Shown: piece by piece, positions 25,521 to 35,368 of the stretch
Layout of the letters: each line of letters begins with the position of its first letter
Position numbering within the stretch: position 1 is the first letter of the stretch
DNA from: Enterococcus sp. 9E7_DIV0242
GTDB taxonomy: Bacteria > Bacillota > Bacilli > Lactobacillales > Enterococcaceae
Assembly: GCF_002140975.2 (NCBI RefSeq)
Contig: NZ_CP147247.1
Span: 3,535,001-3,599,000 of the forward strand
DNA: 64,000 nucleotides
Reading direction: 5' to 3'
Position numbers and translations under genes: made by a program
The notes under the pieces: generated by a model
The model's input: the letters and a program-made list of their open reading frames with translations, nothing else
Databases searched by the model: none
What the model was told of the DNA's origin: nothing

Positions 25521-26339
25521 ATGAAGAAGATAAAACTATGGTTGATTCTCGTATTGACTGTTGGATTGAGTCTTGCGGCGTGCGGCTCATCTGCAGCAGA
25601 GCAAGAAAAAAGCAGCACCTCTGCATCGACGGAGAAGACCGATGAACCAATCACTATTTATCTGGTTCGTCATGGAAAAACGTGGTTTAACACGATGAAT
25701 CAAGTACAGGGGTATAGTGACAGTCCGTTAACTGAAATCGGCGAGAAGCAAGCAGAAGCAGTGGGCGAGGGCTTACAGGATATTGTCTTTACATCAGCCT
25801 TTTCCAGTGATTTGGCACGTCAAAGAAACACCGCTAAGCTGATTTTAAGCCAAAATGCAGAGAAAGCACCTGAGCTGACAGAGCTTGTCGGTTTTAGAGA
25901 AAAAAATTTCGGCAGCTTTGAAGGGCAATCCAATGATGCCATGAACATTGCGGTAGCAGAGGACTTGAAGCTGGACTATCCAACCGATAGTGACGAGCTG
26001 TGGAATTTTTTGAAAGAGCAGCTTGGTGAAGAAGAGTTAGCTGACCATATTGCCAAGGTCGATCCGGAACAAGAGGCTGAAACCTATGAAGAAATCAAAG
26101 CCCGTGCTGCGGCTGTGATGGAAGAAATGATCGAACAGGCAGAAAAAAACGGCGGCGGCAATGTGCTGGTCGTTTCCTCCGGTGGGATCATTCCCATCAT
26201 CATGGAGGCAATTGCACCTGGCGAATACAAGGGCGAGAAAATCAGTAATTGCAGTGTAACTACGCTGACCTATGAGGACGGAACATATGCCATTGAAAAA
26301 ATCGGTGACACGACCTTTGCGGACCAAGTGAAACAATAG
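25521..26339 (+). CDS. Histidine-phosphatase-family lipoprotein
   Basis: A protein of 272 residues with a lipoprotein signal peptide (LSLAACGSS; lipidated Cys21), a short Ser-rich linker and a phosphoglycerate-mutase-like domain. The catalytic motif YLVRHGKTWFNTMNQVQG has the RHG histidine; a second catalytic-type residue region is VVSSGGIIPIIM, where most relatives read SHG, so the usual second His is Gly. It should act outside the membrane on a phosphorylated compound. It lies inside the PTS operon, which is unusual since PTS sugars are phosphorylated only on entry. Confidence 0.85.
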   Translation: MKKIKLWLILVLTVGLSLAACGSSAAEQEKSSTSASTEKTDEPITIYLVRHGKTWFNTMNQVQGYSDSPLTEIGEKQAEAVGEGLQDIVFTSAFSSDLARQRNTAKLILSQNAEKAPELTELVGFREKNFGSFEGQSNDAMNIAVAEDLKLDYPTDSDELWNFLKEQLGEEELADHIAKVDPEQEAETYEEIKARAAAVMEEMIEQAEKNGGGNVLVVSSGGIIPIIMEAIAPGEYKGEKISNCSVTTLTYEDGTYAIEKIGDTTFADQVKQ

Positions 26340-26351
26340 ACCGTGAGAAAT

Positions 26352-26388
26352 CTGAAGCAGTCCGTTATTGACTCATCCTTCAGTTTTT
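26352..26388 (+). terminator. Possible weak terminator inside PTS operon 2
   Basis: CTGAAG and CTTCAG separated by 20 bases, followed by TTTTTAATAAA. The stem is short, so read-through into the GH1 gene is expected. Confidence 0.4.
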
Positions 26389-26401
26389 AATAAAAAGATG
26401 A

Positions 26402-27843
<1,442 letters not shown>

Positions 27844-27844
<1 letters not shown>

Positions 27845-28449
27845 TGAAAAAACTGTTTCGATATTTGCTATCGATTGTCGGCTCTTCAATTGTTGGAATC
27901 GGTGTTGGCTTATGCGTGGTCACTGGATTAGGTGCAGATGCTTTAGGCGTTTTATGGGAAGGGCTGGCGGGGCGACTGCCAGTCTCCGTAGGTCAAGCAT
28001 CGTTACTGGTCACAGGTCTTTGCTTAGTTGCTGTATTTTTCATCAATAAGAAGGAGCTAGGCTTAGCGACGATCCTAAACCCAATTGCAACAAGTATTTT
28101 CACTGATCTGGTTATTCGTCAGTTAGTGATCGAATGGCCCTACTATCTAAAGATTGGTGTGGTCATTGTAGGTATCTCGTTGATAGGGATTGGTTCAGGA
28201 ATTGCCGCAGCCACTGATACTGGGAAAGAGGGATATATTGCTCTGAGCTTTGCTTTGAGTGATACGTTTCAGGTTGATTTGGCGAAGGTAAGAATGGGGC
28301 TCGATTTGATCTGTTTTATGGCGGGTATGCTTCTTGGAGGGAAATTCATGTTGGGACCAATTATAGGTGTTCTCCTAATTGGCCCTTTGTTGAAGCTGTC
28401 CAGTCAGTACAGTAGCCAAATGATTCGACCGTTGCTGAAAGTAGAATAA
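27844..28449 (+). CDS. YczE/YitT-like integral membrane protein
   Basis: A protein of 201 residues with five or six hydrophobic helices and the pattern GIGVGLCVVTGLGADALGVLW, characteristic of the YczE/YyaS family of uncharacterised membrane proteins. It is translationally coupled to the GH1 gene by a one-base overlap. A transport role for a glucoside breakdown product is possible, but there is no direct evidence. Confidence 0.8.
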
Positions 28450-28450
28450 T

Positions 28451-28502
28451 AAAAATCTTGAAAGGCATCTTACGCAGCGTAGTGCTTTTCAAGATTTTTT
28501 TG
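28451..28502 (+). terminator. Terminator of PTS operon 2
   Basis: AAAAATCTTGAAAGGCA pairs with TGCTTTTCAAGATTTTTT around a short loop, followed by TGTCTATTTTTT. It also works on the other strand, where it could serve the facing regulator gene. Confidence 0.9.
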
Positions 28503-28586
28503 TCTATTTTTTAACTTTCCCGTTTTCTTCGAGAGCAGGTATAGATAGAATGTAGAGGTTATTGTCTTTTGCTCTTTCATCATGTC

Positions 28587-29543
28587 CTAGAGGGACTCAC
28601 GGTTCGATACGTGTGAGACTACCTTCAAAAAGCGTTGAAGCTCCTTCATTGAGGTAAACACTTGGTATTCTTCACACATCAAATCGAAGATTTTTATGTC
28701 TTCGATCGAGAGTGCGGCAGAAAGAGAACGAATGTAATAATACTCTGCTCGTTCTTGCTTATCCAATATCCGATAATTTTCAGCGATTTCATACAATAGC
28801 TCAGGCAATCGAGCTGTAGAATGATGAGATAATACCCAATTTTTACCTGTTACTGCCATTTCCAGTGCCTGTATATGCTTGTTCAAATATTTGTAGTTTT
28901 TGCTGGCACTGTAGTAGATGATGGCCAGCTCCGAGGGGTGATCCCGAAAAGCCTGATCGTTGATATTGTTGCAGGCCGTCACAAAGAAAGGCTCGGCCTC
29001 CTTGTATTTTTTGTCAAGATGCAAAACTGCGCCGATGGAACCAATCAACAAGGTTTCTGTTTTCTGAAAGATTTTTTTCCTAGTAAGAATTTCATGCAGA
29101 TTTTTGTCCTTTAATGAGAGTGTTTCTGTTAGCCCTAATTTTAAAATATTCAGAGCTTCCGCATTTTCTTTCAAATGGAAGCAGGTGTAGATTCCTTGAT
29201 AATACAAAAGCCGTTGACGATCTGTCTTTTCGTAAGCCGCGTGCCAAATTGTTTGGTCTGTCAGCAGTCGATCCATTTTTTCATATTCTCGATTCAACAT
29301 AAGAAAATTGAGCCGTTGAAAGGCCGTCGTTAGCAATTCTATATGATCGATGGATTTTTCTGTGATATCTTCAATCGATATATTCAGCCTACTGCACAGT
29401 TTCAAAAGTACATCGTAAGAAGGCGTTCGTTTTCCTTGCTCGATCAGACTGATTTCTGATTGAGAACAAATCCGTTCAGCCAACTCAGCCTGTGTCCAGG
29501 CCTTCTTTTTTCGATAAAATTGGATGTGTTCGCCTATTTTCAT
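28587..29543 (-). CDS. PlcR-like (RNPP-type) HTH-TPR regulator
   Basis: A protein of 318 residues: an N-terminal Xre-type helix-turn-helix (WTQAELAERICSQSEISLIE, residues about 18-37) followed by a wholly alpha-helical region with TPR-like pairs. This is the layout of PlcR and other RNPP regulators, whose TPR part binds a short secreted peptide. ATG 29543 follows GGAGGGG closely; an in-frame ATG at 29579 has no ribosome site. It is divergent from the 15-codon hydrophobic-peptide ORF at 29654, the expected position for a cognate peptide gene. Confidence 0.85.
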   Translation of the reverse strand: MKIGEHIQFYRKKKAWTQAELAERICSQSEISLIEQGKRTPSYDVLLKLCSRLNISIEDITEKSIDHIELLTTAFQRLNFLMLNREYEKMDRLLTDQTIWHAAYEKTDRQRLLYYQGIYTCFHLKENAEALNILKLGLTETLSLKDKNLHEILTRKKIFQKTETLLIGSIGAVLHLDKKYKEAEPFFVTACNNINDQAFRDHPSELAIIYYSASKNYKYLNKHIQALEMAVTGKNWVLSHHSTARLPELLYEIAENYRILDKQERAEYYYIRSLSAALSIEDIKIFDLMCEEYQVFTSMKELQRFLKVVSHVSNRESL

Positions 29544-29572
29544 ATACCCCTCCGGAATATTACAAATGTCAT

Positions 29573-29601
29573 AAGACAATCTATATTGTCTATATTATAA
29601 T
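29573..29601 (+). promoter_or_regulatory. Promoter and operator for the peptide ORF
   Basis: -35 AAGACA (29573-29578), 17-base spacer and a perfect -10 TATAAT (29596-29601). A perfect dyad GACAAT-CTAT-ATTGTC (29575-29590) covers the -35 and spacer, and is a likely site for the divergent regulator. Further down, ATATATTG (29611-29618) and CAATATAT (29632-29639) form another inverted repeat in the leader. Confidence 0.6.
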
Positions 29602-29653
29602 CTATTTAGGATATATTGAAAGTGTTTTCCCCAATATATTGTGAGGTGATAAT

Positions 29654-29701
29654 ATGTTTGAAATTCTTTTAATTACGTTATTGGAACTTCCTATCTGGTA
29701 G
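29654..29701 (+). CDS. Short hydrophobic peptide, candidate signalling pheromone
   Basis: A 15-codon ORF encoding MFEILLITLLELPIW, preceded by GAGGTG 5 bases before the ATG and by a good promoter with an operator dyad. It lies divergently next to a PlcR-like TPR regulator. Length, hydrophobic composition, N-terminal MF and aromatic C-terminus resemble streptococcal ComS/SHP precursors. Peptides of this kind are exported, trimmed, reimported by Opp and bound by the TPR regulator. Coding status rests on the ribosome site, promoter and position; there is no homology evidence I could run. Confidence 0.6.
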   Translation: MFEILLITLLELPIW

Positions 29702-30379
29702 TTTGCCGGAGCATCTCTTTTGATGATCAAAGAGGAAATAGTTGATTTTTGAAGAAAGAACAGTAAAAAAGCAACTAAGAGTAACGATGAGCTTTGGCTT
29801 CGGTTGTAGAGGTTGTTGTTTTTGATCGTGTGTGTGGCAAAGCTCAGCGAAGTTTCCAGTCAAATGGAGAGCGGTCTGCCAATTTTTTCATCAAAAGTAC
29901 CATGAATCTTAAGATTGGACGTAGGCAGTTTACTTTAAACTAAGAGTTTTAAGCTTTATCTTCCTACTTTTAATATATTTGTTTAGTGACGTTTCATGCT
30001 ATTTCGCTTTTTGAAATAGACATAAATACAGTCAAAAATAAGCTGCGGACAGCTTTGTGTCAACGCAGCCCTCATATTACGTCCATGACTACAGGCTCGC
30101 TGCTTTTTGCAGTGAGCTTGTTTGTCTTAGTGAACAAGTGAATGAGAGCGGCTCGCTTTCAAATCGTCCGGTGAATCATAGCAGAAGAGTACTACATATT
30201 GTCGAAATAAATACCCAAACCAAGTTGACTGATCAATCCATAGTTCTATTGGCGTTGAAAAAGAGGTGGACAAAAAAACGGGTCCATTCTCTTTTAACTA
30301 ATGGTACTATAAGAATAACAGTAGAAAAAATGATGGGGCGGAGTGGCCTGGCCTCATATGAATGAGAATAGGAGTAAGG
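29702..30379. other. Gene-free accessory stretch
   Basis: No convincing gene. It contains an inverted repeat TGAGCTTTG (29788-29796)/CAAAGCTCA (29838-29846) and a terminator-like hairpin GCTCGCTGC-TTTTT-GCAGTGAGC at 30095-30117 followed by TTGTTTGTC. A 102-codon GTG frame here (30057-30365) has no ribosome site and a non-protein-like composition. Confidence 0.5.
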
Positions 30380-31141
30380 ATGGGAAATAAAAAGGAAATA
30401 CTCGAAAAGGCTGTTAAGTTGATTGATTATCATCGCTTAGGGAGATTAGGCGGGGAGGTCATGCCGGAAGACAGCAATCCTCATTATCCGATAGGGAGTA
30501 AAGAAAATTATTTATATTTTACTTTACCGATGGCATTGAATTATCAACGGAATGCTTATAAATTATGGGAAAGTGCAAAAAGCTCAGCGCAGGATTCATT
30601 CGTTGCGGATGTATTTATTCCGGAGAAAGTGCTGCTTATGAGCGAAGATGAACTGAGAGCAAAGCTGACAAAGCATAAAATTGCTCTACAAAAAAATAAA
30701 CAGCCAATTATCTGGCAACGATTGTGTTCGACCTTTCATGAAGATTTTTCAGGAGACGTTCGTAACTTTTTTAAGAAAAATGACTACAGTGTGGCAAAAA
30801 TAAAGGAGTATATGCTCGCTAACAAGAAGTCTTTTCCTTATTTATCTGGAAATAAGATCATGAACTATTGGCTGTATGTCATGCTTCAATACACGGATGT
30901 ACAGTTCGAGGATCGATGGAATATTTCCGTAGCACCAGATACAAATGTCATTCAAGGAAGCGTAAAGTTGGGTTTGATAAGTGAAGCAGAAGCAAAAAGC
31001 AGTAAAGTTCAGCAAATTACAGCAGCTCGTTGGGAAGAGGTATTTAAAGAGACGGATTACGATCCAATTGATATCCATACTCCGTTATGGCTCTGGAACA
31101 GAGGGGATTTTCCTTACTCAACTGATTTTTTTGACTTGTAG
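30380..31141 (+). CDS. HhH-GPD-like protein, possible DNA glycosylase relative
   Basis: A protein of 253 residues with no clear name. The C-terminal half carries elements like those of HhH-GPD base-excision enzymes: FPYLSGNKIMNYWL resembles the helix-hairpin-helix LPGVGRKTANVVL, with Lys159 in the catalytic-Lys position, and APDTNVIQGSVKLGL resembles VDTHVxRVxNRLGL, with Asp187 as the catalytic Asp. The spacing is about ten residues longer than in endonuclease III, and no iron-sulfur Cys cluster is present. ATG 30380 follows AGGAG. Function is tentative; a queuosine-salvage-like or other helical protein is also possible. Confidence 0.5.
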   Translation: MGNKKEILEKAVKLIDYHRLGRLGGEVMPEDSNPHYPIGSKENYLYFTLPMALNYQRNAYKLWESAKSSAQDSFVADVFIPEKVLLMSEDELRAKLTKHKIALQKNKQPIIWQRLCSTFHEDFSGDVRNFFKKNDYSVAKIKEYMLANKKSFPYLSGNKIMNYWLYVMLQYTDVQFEDRWNISVAPDTNVIQGSVKLGLISEAEAKSSKVQQITAARWEEVFKETDYDPIDIHTPLWLWNRGDFPYSTDFFDL

Positions 31142-31182
31142 CAACGGGTGGAACGATGAAAAATGAGCACTTGGAGGAAACT

Positions 31183-32574
31183 ATGTTTAATCAACTGAAA
31201 AAACTATTTACTAAAAATGAACGGACTGAAAAGCAGATAGCAGAGGTGGTGCCGAAATGGACACCCTTTACAGGAGAAAGACTGACGACCGCACATGCAA
31301 CGTATATAAAAGAAATGGTTGCTGCTGCAGGGAGAGTAGACAAAGAGCGCTCAGTTTTTGGTGCAAGTACGCACAAGTATAGATTGAAACCAGTGCTGTC
31401 AATGGCTGAGGTTGAAGCTTTTGAAAAGCGCCATCAACTCACTTTACCGAAGGACTATGTGTTTTTCCTGACACAAGTAGGAAACGGCGGTGCTGGGCCC
31501 TACTATGGTTTATCTGCGCTGGAAAAAGTAATCAGTTCTGATGAGCATGCTGCTGCAGTGAGCAATGAAGCGCTAATTGATAAAGCCTTGACCAAAGAAA
31601 AATGGAAGCGAATCATGGATGAAACCGAAGAAGATGATGACTTATACGATGAGGCGATGGCTCGTTTGTATGGCGGGATGTTGATTGTTGGGACACAGGG
31701 ATGTACCTACGATAATCTGCTGCTAGTCAACGGATCAGAAACCGGAAAAATCGTTTATATCGATTGGAATCTTGACTCGGATTACGGTCCATATCTAACA
31801 GGAATGCCCTTTTTGGACTGGTATGAACAGTTTTTCAAGGAAATCATTCAAGGCAATAGCACTACTTCGTATGGTTATTACAGGTTAGGAACAGAGGACG
31901 AGTTGAAACGTGCCTATCCTACAGCTGAAGATAAGGAAAAGCACGATATTTTAAGAAGCTTGTATCGATTTTCAGAAGTAAAGGAGAGTACGATTGCCTT
32001 TATCCAACAAAGAGATAACGAAGAACTGGATGTCTTAAGAGTAGAGCTGCTGTTGAAATTTAATGAGAAAGCAGCAATGACCATGTTTGATAGACTGCTC
32101 GATGGCGAAAATATCTCTGCGGCAGTTGCTTGTGCCAGACGAATACCGGATGAGCTGAAAGATGAGTATTATGGAACACTGAAGGATTTGTTACGCAATG
32201 AAGAGCTCCAGGATAAAGACAGTTTGATTTTCTTTATGAAGGATTGCGAGTTGTTTCGTGGTAAAGATTTGATTGACTTTGCGATGAATGAATCGGTGGA
32301 AGAAGCTGACCGGAAAACCGCAGTCTGGGCTATCAGCAATGCAAAGGATCGAATGGATTATCTCGATAAATTTATTCTTTGGATGGATGAAGGTTCTTAT
32401 TGGGTCGCTCATGCAGCTCTGCAAGGAATGGCACGCGAAGAACATTCAAAACTAGTCGAAGCTTATTATCGAATGTGGGAAAAGTATCATGAAGATCAGA
32501 TGATGCGTTCGAATTTAGTGACTGCGTTTAAGAACAATGGGGTTCAGATAGAGAAAGGTAGAGGGGGAAAATGA
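31183..32574 (+). CDS. SMI1/KNR4-family protein
   Basis: A protein of 463 residues. Residues about 75-220 form a SMI1/KNR4 (SUKH) domain: VEAFEKRHQLTLPKDYVFFL, QVGNGGAGPYYGL, and the later GTQGCTYDNLLLVNG and GKIVYIDWN. The C-terminal half is alpha-helical and repeat-like (HEAT-like). SUKH proteins often neutralise secreted or contact-dependent toxins, but stand-alone genes exist with unknown roles. ATG 31183 has GGAGG 7 bases upstream; the ATG at 31156 has a poorer site. No toxin gene is next to it. Confidence 0.8.
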   Translation: MFNQLKKLFTKNERTEKQIAEVVPKWTPFTGERLTTAHATYIKEMVAAAGRVDKERSVFGASTHKYRLKPVLSMAEVEAFEKRHQLTLPKDYVFFLTQVGNGGAGPYYGLSALEKVISSDEHAAAVSNEALIDKALTKEKWKRIMDETEEDDDLYDEAMARLYGGMLIVGTQGCTYDNLLLVNGSETGKIVYIDWNLDSDYGPYLTGMPFLDWYEQFFKEIIQGNSTTSYGYYRLGTEDELKRAYPTAEDKEKHDILRSLYRFSEVKESTIAFIQQRDNEELDVLRVELLLKFNEKAAMTMFDRLLDGENISAAVACARRIPDELKDEYYGTLKDLLRNEELQDKDSLIFFMKDCELFRGKDLIDFAMNESVEEADRKTAVWAISNAKDRMDYLDKFILWMDEGSYWVAHAALQGMAREEHSKLVEAYYRMWEKYHEDQMMRSNLVTAFKNNGVQIEKGRGGK

Positions 32575-32777
32575 TAGTAATACATGAGTAGAGGTGCATA
32601 TGGTTTATTATGTGGAAGTAGGTAATTTAGGTATGGGCTCTGTAGTTAAGAACTAGCAGGTGATAATCAGTGTGAACAATAGCTTCTCTCTGGAAAGTTA
32701 TTCAGATGATAAGTTGATTTTTTTATGTTTAATTTAAATTTTGTTTACAAAATAGCAGAACAACAGTAATAATCGTG

Positions 32778-32786
32778 TGGTATAAT
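32778..32786 (+). promoter_or_regulatory. Extended -10 promoter outside the left inverted repeat
   Basis: TGGTATAAT is a perfect TGnTATAAT extended -10; no good -35 is seen at 17 bases. It ends 9 bases before the left copy of the 47-base inverted repeat and points into it, so whichever gene lies inside that end is expressed from it. Confidence 0.65.
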
Positions 32787-32795
32787 TATTTAAAA

Positions 32796-32842
32796 CGAAT
32801 AAAGGATAATAAGCAATTATCGTTTAGTGAGATGGACAGGAG
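32796..32842 (+). repeat. Left copy of 47-bp perfect inverted repeat
   Basis: Identical, in reverse complement, to 37140-37186 over 47 of 47 bases. It begins CGAATAAAGG and ends GGACAGGAG; the terminal AGGAG is the ribosome binding site for the gene starting at 32849. Inside is a dyad, AAAGGATAAT-AAGCA-ATTATCGTTT (9 of 10 arm bases complementary), the form of a tyrosine-recombinase core site. Confidence 0.95.
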
Positions 32843-32848
32843 ATATCT

Positions 32849-35350
32849 ATGGATAATAGGGAATTCTTTGATTTTGATTTTGTTGATAGACTTGAAGAAC
32901 GTGAGATAGCAAAAAAATTTTTAGAAGAGAGTTCGAGTTCTCCACATGTTCTCTGGATTAGTGGAGACAGAGGAGTAGGAAAAACTTATTTTATTGATAA
33001 TGTGTTTAATAAAAACATTGAGTGGTTTCTTATTCATGTTGAATCAGAAAAAGATGAAAATGATATTAGTTATATCTCGAATTTCATTCAAAAATTACAG
33101 GAAATATCTGGAAATAAATTCATAGACTACATTAAGCTTAATTACTCTTCGTTTGTTGAGACAGGTACAAATATTACAAAAACAATTCTAGATATATACA
33201 AGATTCCAGACTTTGGGGTTTCAGATATCGTGTCAAACTGTATTCATGGTTTCATTGACTTTAAGCAGCAACAATATACACTTTCAAAAACTGTAGCAAA
33301 GTACATCCAATCTATTATAAAGAAAAAACAAAAAATAATTTTTTGTTTTGATAACTTTACTAGATGTTCGCCTTTGTTGATAGATATTATCGAGATGACG
33401 ATTATAGAAAATTTATCTAACGATAATCTTCGTTTTATTATATGTACAACAAATGAAGATTTAGAACTGGCTCAGTTTCATAAAAATTTTTTGGTTGAAA
33501 AAATACCTAATGTTAAGTTGAATATGGAGCCGTTCAAAAAAAATTATTTTTTTGTTGAAATATTAAGTAAAACTTGTGAAATTGATGAAGAAATAAGAGA
33601 GTGCTTGAATACTCTCTTTTATCAGTGCGGAGGATATCCGCAAAGATTCAAGCAAACATTGATCAATTTATATACCAAAAATGGCATTATTTGTAGGGAG
33701 AAACCTAAAGCATATTTTTTAGTAGATAAATTTAAGCAATTACTGTTAACAGAAAGTGTAGATTTTGATTATGAAAGCACAACATTTGAACAGAAACTTA
33801 TTTTAACAATTATGTCTGTCTGGAAGATACCTTTTCCTATAGAAATATTGCAATCATACTTGGAATATCTACTTAACGAATTTGGAAATATAGCGTTTTT
33901 AACTAGCTCTGAAAGCGTTAGAAAGTCAATTGCTGATTTGATTAATTTGCACATAATAAAGATAGAGTCTTATTGTAAAACAGACTGTTTAAAATTCAAA
34001 CATGATTCTTTAAACGAAATAATTCTTGATTTAAATGAAGATATAGTTCAAAAGAGTTATTTAGCATTTTTTAACTATGACTTTCTCGAACAAAAGAGAA
34101 TCCCAAATCTACAAACAGATTATTGGATGCTGAATTTAGATTACATTCGATCTTTTCAAGCTTATTATAGTAAGCGGAGCAATTGGAAGGAAGTTAATTA
34201 TGAATACGCAGTTAAGTTATATGGAAATGGGCAGTCTTATGAGGCCTTACAAATATTTAATCGATTAAATGATGAAATAGGAACGATTCCTCCAAGATGG
34301 TTGATTGTAATAGCAAAAAATTTACTGGATTGTGGGGAATTCAAACGTTCGGAGGAAATGTTAGTTATCATAGAAGACAGGTATCTAAATGAAATATCTA
34401 TCAAAGAAAAAATAACTGTTTATTCTATGCTAGCACGAACGAAATGTCATTCTTATGACTATGAACAGTCATTTGAGTTTATTGATACAGCCATTCATCT
34501 GTCAGAAATTAACCAACTACCTTTTACTGAGTTATTGACACAAAAGCAATCCATTTTTTTTGTGTCACCAGGAAAGTTCGAAGCTGCAAAAATTATGTTT
34601 GAAGATCTTCATGCTCGTGATCTGGATCATCCATCAATGATAGGAGTTTACCAGTCTTCCATGGATTTTTACGAAGGAAGAAAATCTATTGAACTACTAG
34701 ATAAAGGGTATCAGTTAGCTCAAAAATATGATGAGAATGGTCTGTCTTCTTCAAAAATTCTTCACAATAAAGGGTTTGAACATATTAGATGTTCGGATTT
34801 TGATAAGGCTATCTTGTTAACTGAAGAAGCTAGAAAAAATTTTGAAAACACTAGTGTTCATTATCAAGCTTATTCCTACAACAATTTAGCAGTTATTGAA
34901 ATGATCAACGGGAATTGGCAATCTGCAGTCGAGCATTTAATGAATGCATATGTTTGGAATAAAAATAATTACATCTATAATATCATAAATACAAATTTTT
35001 TCGTTTGTTATTCAGCATTAAAAGATAGTAAAGCTGTTGTTTATAAAAAAGAACTAGAGGAATTAATCAGTACTAATTCAAATTTAGATGATAGAATCTA
35101 CAAAAAGATATTGATCAATTTAGCCATAGATTCAAAAAATAATAATGATTTTTATTCAATGGAACGATATCTCAATCTTTATAGACCTCGCTTTCAAAAC
35201 GATGTCCCTTCTGGAAAATGTCGTTTTATAAGTCTCTATAATAATTTTTCTAGCGAACAACTTTGTATGCCAGATGTTCCGCTTGAAACAGAAAGATATT
35301 ATAAAGAAATTGAATTTGAACCATGGTTAACGACTATTACTCATGGGTAA
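32849..35350 (+). CDS. P-loop ATPase with C-terminal TPR-like repeats (STAND-like)
   Basis: A protein of 833 residues. An ORC/AAA-type start (FVDRLEEREIAKKFL) leads into Walker A GDRGVGKT (39-46) and Walker B IIFCFDNF (Asp168), with a sensor-like FIICTTNED near 195-205. A winged-helix-like region comes next, and from about residue 430 helical repeats that look like TPRs. This is the layout of STAND-type signalling ATPases, used in regulation and in phage defence. No effector domain is recognisable. The gene is very AT-rich compared with flanking genes (13 G/C in the 60 bases from 33061), a sign of transfer. It meets the ATP-grasp gene tail to tail, 18 bases apart. Confidence 0.75.
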   Translation: MDNREFFDFDFVDRLEEREIAKKFLEESSSSPHVLWISGDRGVGKTYFIDNVFNKNIEWFLIHVESEKDENDISYISNFIQKLQEISGNKFIDYIKLNYSSFVETGTNITKTILDIYKIPDFGVSDIVSNCIHGFIDFKQQQYTLSKTVAKYIQSIIKKKQKIIFCFDNFTRCSPLLIDIIEMTIIENLSNDNLRFIICTTNEDLELAQFHKNFLVEKIPNVKLNMEPFKKNYFFVEILSKTCEIDEEIRECLNTLFYQCGGYPQRFKQTLINLYTKNGIICREKPKAYFLVDKFKQLLLTESVDFDYESTTFEQKLILTIMSVWKIPFPIEILQSYLEYLLNEFGNIAFLTSSESVRKSIADLINLHIIKIESYCKTDCLKFKHDSLNEIILDLNEDIVQKSYLAFFNYDFLEQKRIPNLQTDYWMLNLDYIRSFQAYYSKRSNWKEVNYEYAVKLYGNGQSYEALQIFNRLNDEIGTIPPRWLIVIAKNLLDCGEFKRSEEMLVIIEDRYLNEISIKEKITVYSMLARTKCHSYDYEQSFEFIDTAIHLSEINQLPFTELLTQKQSIFFVSPGKFEAAKIMFEDLHARDLDHPSMIGVYQSSMDFYEGRKSIELLDKGYQLAQKYDENGLSSSKILHNKGFEHIRCSDFDKAILLTEEARKNFENTSVHYQAYSYNNLAVIEMINGNWQSAVEHLMNAYVWNKNNYIYNIINTNFFVCYSALKDSKAVVYKKELEELISTNSNLDDRIYKKILINLAIDSKNNNDFYSMERYLNLYRPRFQNDVPSGKCRFISLYNNFSSEQLCMPDVPLETERYYKEIEFEPWLTTITHG

Positions 35351-35368
35351 AGTGAAACCTTAATTAAT

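Noticed and set aside
30057..30365. A 102-codon forward ORF from GTG
   Set aside because: No ribosome site, unlikely composition, overlaps a terminator-like hairpin, and ends just before a gene with a good start.
32575..32777. Left flank of the island searched for an att-type direct repeat with the region right of 38144
   Set aside because: No convincing direct repeat found by eye, so I do not claim that the island is an integrated element excised by the recombinase.
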